In this document: in pieces, positions 24,447-29,503 of the stretch
How positions within the stretch are numbered: position 1 is the first letter of the stretch
Layout of the letters: each line of letters opens with the position of its first letter
NCBI GenBank assembly: GCA_910587155.1
Contig: CAJULA010000035.1
Coordinates: 1 to 29,503 of the forward strand
Direction: 5' to 3'
DNA length: 29,503 nt
Origin: an uncultured Lachnospiraceae bacterium
GTDB taxonomy: Bacteria; Bacillota; Clostridia; Lachnospirales; Lachnospiraceae
Translations under genes and position numbers: made by a program
The notes under the pieces: model-generated
The model's database searches: none
What the model was told of the DNA's origin: nothing
The model's input: the letters and a program-made list of their open reading frames with translations, nothing else

Positions 24447-24568
24447 GGGCGATGCGGAACTGAAAACAGCATCGGACCGGAAGGCGCCGGGAAGCATAAA
24501 CAGACGCGCAGGCGGCTGTTAATGCTTCCGGGGGTATCGGCGCCGGAGGGGCGATGCGGAACTATAAT
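24447..24568 (+). promoter_or_regulatory. Structured RNA candidate, copy II, upstream of folA
   Basis: This gap shows the same layout as the gap before treC. Strand A CGATGC (24450-24455) pairs with B GCATCG (24469-24474) around the 13-nt loop GGAACTGAAAACA. A long hairpin follows: outer GGCGCC (24483-24488 with 24539-24544), inner GGAAGCAT/ATGCTTCC (24490-24497 with 24522-24529), an A-A mismatch, then AACAG/CTGTT, loop ACGCGCAGGCGG (24504-24515) and a 9-nt 3' bulge (24530-24538). The repeat GGGCGATGCGGAACT (24447-24461) recurs at 24549-24563, so B can pair with either strand. Stem sequences differ from copy I while loops are nearly the same. The final ATAAT lies 15 bases before the ATG. No clear ribosome binding site follows. 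Confidence 0.55.
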
Positions 24569-24582
24569 CGGAAATAACAGAC

Positions 24583-25095
24583 ATGAATATCATAGCAGCA
24601 GTGGACAATAACTGGGCGATCGGTTACCGGAATGACCTTCTGGTGCGGATTCCCAATGATCAGAAGCATTTCCGGGAGGAGACGATGGGGAAGGTGGTCG
24701 TACTGGGCCATCGTACCCTGGAGACCTTTCCTCAGGGGATGCCTCTGCAGGGCAGAAAAAATATCATACTTTCCGCGGATCGGAAACTGCAGATCCGGCA
24801 TGCTCTGGTGGTGCATTCTCTGGAAGAACTGTTTCACGAACTGCAGCCGTATGCTTCGCAGGACATCTATGTAATCGGCGGGGAAAGTGTATACCGCCAG
24901 CTCCTGCCGTATTGTGATGTGGCGCATATTACGAAAATTGACCGCCGGTATGAGGCAGACCGCTTTTTCCCGGATCTGGATCAGGATCAGGAGTGGAGGA
25001 TCACCATGGACAGTGAGGAGCAGACCTATTTTGATCTGGAATATGTGTTCTTAAAATATGAGCGGGTCGGCGCTGCGCGGGCACTGCGTCTCTGA
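24583..25095 (+). CDS. folA: Dihydrofolate reductase
   Basis: The 170-residue enzyme reduces dihydrofolate to tetrahydrofolate with NADPH. The N-terminal strand MNIIAAVDNNWAIGYRNDLL is typical, with the catalytic acidic residue D26 in RIPNDQKHF. The NADPH-binding region VVVLGHRTLETF and the glycine pair in IYVIGGESVYRQLLPYCD are present, and the length is normal. No thymidylate synthase gene is adjacent. The ATG at 24583 is preceded by the structured element, and no strong ribosome binding site is within the last 20 bases; the nearest GGAGG is about 33 bases upstream, within the element. Translation might therefore depend on how that RNA folds, which is inference. Confidence 0.9.
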   Translation: MNIIAAVDNNWAIGYRNDLLVRIPNDQKHFREETMGKVVVLGHRTLETFPQGMPLQGRKNIILSADRKLQIRHALVVHSLEELFHELQPYASQDIYVIGGESVYRQLLPYCDVAHITKIDRRYEADRFFPDLDQDQEWRITMDSEEQTYFDLEYVFLKYERVGAARALRL

Positions 25096-25121
25096 ACAGT
25101 TTACAAAATTTTTAGAATTAA

Positions 25122-25149
25122 GCAAAGCCTTGTAAAATCAAGGCTTTGC
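25122..25149 (+). terminator. Hairpin after folA
   Basis: GCAAAGCCTT (25122-25131) and AAGGCTTTGC (25140-25149) form a perfect 10-bp stem with an 8-nt loop. No T-run follows directly. Termination is more likely completed at the next hairpin (25158-25190), which does have one. Confidence 0.5.
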
Positions 25150-25157
25150 CGGGATTA

Positions 25158-25190
25158 TTAGCACTCATTTTCAATGAGTGCTAATTTTTT
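25158..25190 (+). promoter_or_regulatory. CIRCE element (HrcA operator) that also forms a terminator hairpin
   Basis: TTAGCACTC (25158-25166), nine bases, then GAGTGCTAA (25176-25184) is a perfect match to the CIRCE consensus, the operator of the heat-shock repressor HrcA. The pairing extends inward to 12 bp with a 3-nt loop, and six T follow (25185-25190), so the same DNA reads as an intrinsic terminator for the folA transcript. It ends seven bases before the -35 box of the htpG promoter, whereas CIRCE is often found at or after the transcription start. Confidence 0.92.
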
Positions 25191-25191
25191 C

Positions 25192-25220
25192 TTGACTTCC
25201 GTGCGCTTGTGGCTTACAAT
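25192..25220 (+). promoter_or_regulatory. Sigma-A type promoter of htpG
   Basis: TTGACT (25192-25197) and TACAAT (25215-25220) are separated by 17 bp, each one base off consensus. The ATG at 25252 lies 31 bp further on, with an AAAGGATGTG ribosome binding site between. HrcA bound at the adjacent CIRCE would crowd the -35 box. Confidence 0.75.
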
Positions 25221-25251
25221 CGGAGATAAATAGAAAGGATGTGAAAAAAAT

Positions 25252-27465
25252 ATGGCAGCAAGACAAGGTAATCTGTCAATCAACAGTGATAACATTTTCC
25301 CGATCATTAAGAAATGGTTATATTCTGACCATGATATTTTTTTCCGGGAGCTGATTTCCAACGGCTGTGATGCCATTACCAAATTAAAGAAACTGGATAT
25401 GATGGGAGAGTATACCCTGCCCGAGGGATACAAGGCGAAAATGGAAGTGATCGTCAGCCCGGAGAAGAAGACGCTCACTTTTATTGACAATGGCCTTGGC
25501 ATGACGGCGGACGAGGTGGAGGAGTATATCAACCAGATCGCTTTTTCCGGTGCGGCGGATTTTATTGAGAAATATAAGGACAAGACCAATGAGGATCAGA
25601 TCATCGGCCATTTCGGCCTGGGCTTTTACTCAGCGTTTATGGTGGCGGATGAAGTGCATATTGATACCCTTTCCTATCAGGAGGGTGCGAAGGCGGTTCA
25701 CTGGGAATGTGACGGCGGCACACAGTTTTCCATGGATGAGGGAGAATGGGATCAGGTCGGTACAAAGATCACACTGTTCATCAATGAAGACTGCCTGAAA
25801 TTCTGCAATGAGTATGAAGCCAGAAGCGTGATCCAGAAATATTGTTCTTTTATGCCGACGGAAATTTATCTGTCCAAGCTCAACACCACCGATACCCAGA
25901 CGATTGATGAGAGCGAAAAGCTGGACAGTGACACGGTACTTGAGACAATCAAACCGGAAAAGGACGAAGATCCTGTCAGACTGAAGATCAAAAAGCGGCC
26001 GGAACTGATGAACGACACCAATCCTCTCTGGGCAAAACACCCCAACGAGTGCAAGAAGGAGGATTACCTGGAATTTTACCGTAAGGTATTCCTTGATTAC
26101 AAGGAGCCGTTGTTCTGGATCCATCTGAATATGGACTATCCCTTTAATCTGAAGGGTATCCTTTATTTCCCCAAGATCAATATGGAGTATGAGTCCATTG
26201 AGGGGACGATCAAGCTGTACAACAATCAGGTATTTATCGCGGATAATATCAAAGAGGTCATTCCCGAGTTTCTGATGCTCTTAAAGGGTGTGATCGACTG
26301 TCCGGATCTGCCGCTGAACGTATCCAGAAGCGCGCTGCAGAATGACGGATTTGTAAAGAAAATATCCGACTATATTTCCAAAAAAGTGGCGGATAAGCTG
26401 TCCGGCATGTGCAAGACGGAAAAAGAAGAATATGAGAAATACTGGGATGATATCAGTCCCTTTATCAAATTTGGCTGCCTGAAGGATGATAAATTCTGCG
26501 AAAAGATCACGGATTATATCCTCTTCAAGAATCTGGACGGCAAATATCTGACCCTGCCGGAATGCCTGGAGACAGGAAAGACCGATCCGGATGAGAAGCC
26601 CGAAGGCGAAGCGTCTGAGGCGGATCATACCGAAACAGCGGATCAGGAAAGCAGCGCGGACACAGAGCAGACCGGGGCGGAAAATGTCGGTGAGACAGAT
26701 GCGCAGGCGGCTGATGCCGGGCCGGACGGCGATAAGGACGCTACGGCAGAAGGCGGCGAGGCGACGGATGAGAACGGGGAAAAGGTAGAGGCGGAAATCG
26801 TTGAGGACGATGAGGACGAAGGCGAAGAGGAAGAGAACGAAGAAGAGACAAAGAAAGTCATCTACTATGTAACCGATGAACAGCAGCAGAGCCAGTATAT
26901 CCGCATGTTTAAGGAAGCGGGCATGGACGCGGTCATCCTGACCCATGACATTGATCAGCCCTTTATTTCCCAGCTGGAGTCCAAAAATGAAGGCATTAAG
27001 TTCCAGCGTATCGACGCGGATCTGACGGATACCTTCAAAGAAGAGACAAGCGAAGAGACTGCCAAAGAGCTGGAAGCACAGTCAGAAACCATCGGTAAGC
27101 TGTTCAAGGAAGCGCTGAATAAGGAAAATCTGAAAGTAACGGTAGAAAAGCTGAAAGACGAAAAGATTTCCTCCATGATTACGCTGTCCGAAGAGAGCAG
27201 ACGGATGCAGGATATGATGAAACGGTATGCAATGCCCGGCATGGATCCCGGCATGTTCGGAAACAAGGAGGGCGAGACGCTGGTACTCAACAGCAGCCAT
27301 CCGCTTGTAAAATATGTGCTGGAAAACCAGGAGAGCAGCAATGTGAAGATGATCTGCGAACAGCTCTATGATCTGGCGATGCTGCAGCATGCGCCTCTTG
27401 CACCGGAAGCCATGACAAAGTTTGTGGCAAGGAGCAATGAGATCATGATGGCATTGACGAAGTAA
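25252..27465 (+). CDS. htpG: Molecular chaperone HtpG (Hsp90) with acidic insertion
   Basis: This is an ATP-dependent cytoplasmic chaperone of 737 residues, about 110 longer than E. coli HtpG. The GHKL ATPase domain is intact: RELISNGCDAITKLKKL, DNGLGMT, SGAADF and GHFGLGFYSAFMVAD. The middle domain shows LPLNVSRSALQND, with the catalytic arginine in VSRS, and the C-terminal dimerisation domain follows. The extra length is almost all in one place: residues about 440-533 form a low-complexity, strongly acidic stretch rich in E, D, A, T and G, ending in a run of D/E (about 510-531). It lies just before VIYYVTDEQQQ, where E. coli has only a short loop in the middle domain. This is not the position of the charged linker of eukaryotic Hsp90, which joins the N and middle domains. 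The gene has its own CIRCE-controlled promoter and a terminator. Confidence 0.93.
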   Translation: MAARQGNLSINSDNIFPIIKKWLYSDHDIFFRELISNGCDAITKLKKLDMMGEYTLPEGYKAKMEVIVSPEKKTLTFIDNGLGMTADEVEEYINQIAFSGAADFIEKYKDKTNEDQIIGHFGLGFYSAFMVADEVHIDTLSYQEGAKAVHWECDGGTQFSMDEGEWDQVGTKITLFINEDCLKFCNEYEARSVIQKYCSFMPTEIYLSKLNTTDTQTIDESEKLDSDTVLETIKPEKDEDPVRLKIKKRPELMNDTNPLWAKHPNECKKEDYLEFYRKVFLDYKEPLFWIHLNMDYPFNLKGILYFPKINMEYESIEGTIKLYNNQVFIADNIKEVIPEFLMLLKGVIDCPDLPLNVSRSALQNDGFVKKISDYISKKVADKLSGMCKTEKEEYEKYWDDISPFIKFGCLKDDKFCEKITDYILFKNLDGKYLTLPECLETGKTDPDEKPEGEASEADHTETADQESSADTEQTGAENVGETDAQAADAGPDGDKDATAEGGEATDENGEKVEAEIVEDDEDEGEEEENEEETKKVIYYVTDEQQQSQYIRMFKEAGMDAVILTHDIDQPFISQLESKNEGIKFQRIDADLTDTFKEETSEETAKELEAQSETIGKLFKEALNKENLKVTVEKLKDEKISSMITLSEESRRMQDMMKRYAMPGMDPGMFGNKEGETLVLNSSHPLVKYVLENQESSNVKMICEQLYDLAMLQHAPLAPEAMTKFVARSNEIMMALTK

Positions 27466-27511
27466 GGCTGAATTCAAACAGACTCTGACGAGAGCAATCC
27501 ATGGTCTGAGC

Positions 27512-27542
27512 GGCCGCCGTGAGATATCATGGCGGCCTTTTT
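27512..27542 (+). terminator. Intrinsic terminator of htpG
   Basis: GGCCGCC (27512-27518) pairs with GGCGGCC (27531-27537), with two further pairs inside, and five T follow at 27538-27542. It lies about 45 bp after the htpG stop codon. Confidence 0.85.
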
Positions 27543-27571
27543 GGTACAGGAAAAAAACAGCGCTACCGGCA

Positions 27572-27577
27572 TATAAT
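27572..27577 (+). promoter_or_regulatory. Candidate -10 box for the subtilase gene
   Basis: A perfect TATAAT lies 65 bp before the ATG at 27643 and downstream of the htpG terminator, so the subtilase gene needs a promoter here. No good -35 box is found at 16-18 bp spacing, so an alternative sigma factor or an activator cannot be excluded. Confidence 0.4.
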
Positions 27578-27642
27578 AAAAACAGAACATGATATGTCAG
27601 CGACCGGTCAAGGAAACGCTGATATGGAAAAGGAAATGACAT

Positions 27643-29394
27643 ATGTCAGAAAAGCTGGAACTTTTGTTAAATGCGGCGTTGGAGGCTACGCCGCAGGAAC
27701 GGGAAAAATCGGAAATACTGAATGTTGGTTTTGATGCACAGGAAAGAACTTGGGAGGTTATCGTGAAATATCACGGCGACCTCTTTTTTTTGGAAGAGTT
27801 CTCCATCGGGGTGGAACCTCTGCTGGCAGGTTATGCCATACTGACTGTGCCGGAGGGGAGGATGCCGCTTTTATCGCAGGCGGAACAGATTGAATATGTG
27901 GAGAAACCAAAGCGGCTGTATTTTCAGACCTTTGCCGGCAAACAGGCTTCCTGCATGTTGCCGGTGACAATACGGCCGCCTTATCTGAGCGGGAGAGGCG
28001 TGCTGATTGGGATTGCCGATTCGGGGATAGATTTCCGGCATCGGGATTTCAGAAACGCCGATGGAATGACAAAAATAGCAGCACTCTGGGATCAGAGCCT
28101 GCCGCCGGATGAGGAGAGAGGCCGCCTGGCGCCTGCCGGTTTTAAAACAGGAGTGGAGTTTACGGAAGCGCAGATCAATGCGGCGCTGTCGGAGGAAGGC
28201 AGTGCAGAGACTGACAGGATGCAGGACGTCCGTGATATCAGCGGCCACGGCACGGCCGTGGCGGGAATTGCGGGCGGTAACGGAGGTGTGGCGCCGGAGA
28301 GCCGCCTGCTGATTGTCAAACTGGGAGCCCCACAGGAAGATTCTTTTCCCAGGACAACGGAACTGATGCGCGCCCTCACCTATCTGGTCCGAAAAGCTGT
28401 GGAGATGGAAATGCCGATCGCTGTCAATGTCAGCTTTGGCAATACATACGGCTCTCACGACGGCGGTTCCCTGCTGGAACGGTTTCTGGACAATGCATCG
28501 GAAGTGGGGCGGTGTGTGATCTGTGTGGGAAGCGGGAATGAAGGTGCTGCCATGGGGCATGCGTCAGGCATTCTGAAGCGGGAAAGAAAGGAAGATTTGT
28601 CCGTGGGGACATATCAGGGCGCATTCAGCGTACAACTGTGGAAAAATTATGCAGATATCTTTCGCATTACTCTCACATCTCCCTCCGGGAGGAGCGCGGT
28701 GTTTTCGACCGATGGGAGGGAAACAGAGAGAATGCGGCGTATGACACTGGGAGATACAGAGCTTCTTCTTTATGTGGGCGAGCCCACCCCCTATTCTGCA
28801 CAGCAGGAAATTTATCTGGACTTTCTGCCCCGGGAGCGGTTTGTGGACAGCGGTGTCTGGTCACTGACGCTGGAACCGGTGAAAATCGTGACCGGGGACT
28901 ATAGCCTGTATCTTCCCAGCCAGACAGCGCTGGGGGCCGATACCCGTTTTTTCCGTTTCACGCCGGATACGACGCTGACCATACCATCCACGGCCTCCCG
29001 TGCCATTACTGTGGGGGCTTATCATATACAGAACGACGCCTATGCGGATTTTTCCGGCCGGGGTTATCTGTTTGCGGCAGACGCACAGGAGCGGCTTGGC
29101 ACCACCTGGAATAAACCGGATCTTGTGGCGCCGGGCGTGGGGATCAGAACCGCCGCCGCCGGCGGCGGCTATGGCAGCGTAACCGGTACATCCTTTGCCA
29201 CACCGTTTGTAAGCGGCTCGGCCGCTTTGTTGATGGAATGGGGAATTGTCATGGGAAATGATCCATACCTGTACGGACAGAAAGTGAAGGCTTACCTCCA
29301 GAGAGGAGCAAGGCAGTTGCCAGGGTTTACGGTGTTTCCCAATGAGATGGTGGGGTATGGGGCGCTGTGTGTCGAGGATAGTCTGCCTGTGTAA
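27643..29394 (+). CDS. S8 family subtilisin-like serine protease, Csp-like
   Basis: The 583-residue protease has a complete catalytic triad: D126 in IADSGIDFRHRDF, H202 in DISGHGTAVAGIAGG and S517 in GTSFATPFVSG. The oxyanion asparagine lies in CVGSGNEG. An N-terminal prodomain-like region of about 95 residues precedes the catalytic domain, and a large insert of about 150 residues (about 310-460) sits between the asparagine and the serine, as in the jelly-roll domain of Clostridium CspB. No signal peptide is present, so it is made without Sec export. CspA/B/C proteases activate the spore cortex hydrolase SleC during germination. Similar proteins are also found as multiple paralogues in Lachnospiraceae with unknown roles, and the absence of sleC or other spore genes nearby leaves the function open. 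Confidence 0.87.
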   Translation: MSEKLELLLNAALEATPQEREKSEILNVGFDAQERTWEVIVKYHGDLFFLEEFSIGVEPLLAGYAILTVPEGRMPLLSQAEQIEYVEKPKRLYFQTFAGKQASCMLPVTIRPPYLSGRGVLIGIADSGIDFRHRDFRNADGMTKIAALWDQSLPPDEERGRLAPAGFKTGVEFTEAQINAALSEEGSAETDRMQDVRDISGHGTAVAGIAGGNGGVAPESRLLIVKLGAPQEDSFPRTTELMRALTYLVRKAVEMEMPIAVNVSFGNTYGSHDGGSLLERFLDNASEVGRCVICVGSGNEGAAMGHASGILKRERKEDLSVGTYQGAFSVQLWKNYADIFRITLTSPSGRSAVFSTDGRETERMRRMTLGDTELLLYVGEPTPYSAQQEIYLDFLPRERFVDSGVWSLTLEPVKIVTGDYSLYLPSQTALGADTRFFRFTPDTTLTIPSTASRAITVGAYHIQNDAYADFSGRGYLFAADAQERLGTTWNKPDLVAPGVGIRTAAAGGGYGSVTGTSFATPFVSGSAALLMEWGIVMGNDPYLYGQKVKAYLQRGARQLPGFTVFPNEMVGYGALCVEDSLPV

Positions 29395-29415
29395 ATGAGA
29401 GTAGATTTTTAGGGG

Positions 29416-29463
29416 AATAAGCACTTTATTTTGGCATATATGTTGTCAAATAAAGTGCTTATT
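29416..29463. terminator. Long AT-rich hairpin after the subtilase gene
   Basis: AATAAGCACTTTATT (29416-29430) and AATAAAGTGCTTATT (29449-29463) form a perfect 15-bp stem around an 18-nt loop, extendable by two pairs with one bulged T. It begins about 20 bp after the stop codon. It is AT-rich and lacks a clean T-run, so it may work as a two-way terminator with a gene beyond the window. The last 40 bases of the window hold nothing else I can assign. Confidence 0.55.
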
Positions 29464-29503
29464 GTACGTTGTTTGGATTTTATATAAATATTTGGTAGGG
29501 CTA

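Noticed and set aside
23031..24497. 488-codon open frame on the minus strand opposite the beta-CASP gene
   Set aside because: A reverse shadow of a gene whose zinc motifs are all intact; no recognisable domain.
24447..24568. Tetrahydrofolate riboswitch before folA
   Set aside because: The gene context invites it, but the loops and pairing do not fit the THF riboswitch as I know it, and the same structure precedes treC, which has no folate link.
27544..27622. Short repeats CAGCG-CTACCGG and CAGCGACCGG with a TCAGCG/CGCTGA hairpin before the subtilase gene
   Set aside because: Short and imperfect; no match to the loops of the structured element elsewhere in the window.

Overview
The window looks like chromosome of a Gram-positive anaerobe of the Clostridia, most likely a Lachnospiraceae relative. 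This is an inference from gene content and style: strong GGAGG-type ribosome binding sites, moderate GC of roughly 50-55%, a LytS/YesM-type kinase with a YesN-type AraC regulator beside a sugar ABC transporter, a 7TM hybrid kinase, a Csp-like cytoplasmic subtilase, a TraX-family protein and a perfect CIRCE element. No rRNA or tRNA gene, CRISPR array, prophage or transposase is visible.

Layout. (1) 123-4007: a trehalose operon (PTS EIIBCA, then trehalose-6-phosphate hydrolase) behind a consensus promoter bracketed by two identical 16-bp operator-like repeats. (2) 4167-6257: a minus-strand, AT-richer island with three GNAT acetyltransferases and an Rrf2-family regulator. (3) 6347-15364: a galactose/glucose-type ABC transporter (mglB, an attenuator-like terminator, mglA, mglC). 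It is followed by a membrane-anchored sugar-binding protein, a sensor kinase and a response regulator that look like a three-part sugar sensor, and then an HSL-type esterase. (4) 15441-22661: a tightly packed set made of a 7TM hybrid histidine kinase (HisKA, HATPase, REC, HPt), a pseudo-receiver/receiver protein, a shortened and divergent cis-prenyltransferase, a TraX-family membrane protein and a large helical protein of unknown function. (5) 22827-25095: a beta-CASP metallo-beta-lactamase-fold nuclease and dihydrofolate reductase. (6) 25158-27542: htpG under a CIRCE element that can also fold as the upstream terminator; the HtpG protein carries an acidic insertion of about 94 residues. (7) 27643-29394: a subtilase without a signal peptide, followed by a long hairpin.

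The most unusual signal is non-coding. The gap before treC (2206-2330) and the gap before the dihydrofolate reductase gene (24447-24568) carry the same RNA-like architecture. Loop sequences are conserved, stem sequences differ with pairing kept, and the 5' strand of the first hairpin is repeated exactly about 100 nt downstream, next to the start codon, so two hairpins are mutually exclusive. A possible decayed third copy precedes the esterase (14166-14217). I do not recognise this as a named RNA class. The second candidate for something new is the kinase / prenyltransferase-like / TraX operon in region 4.
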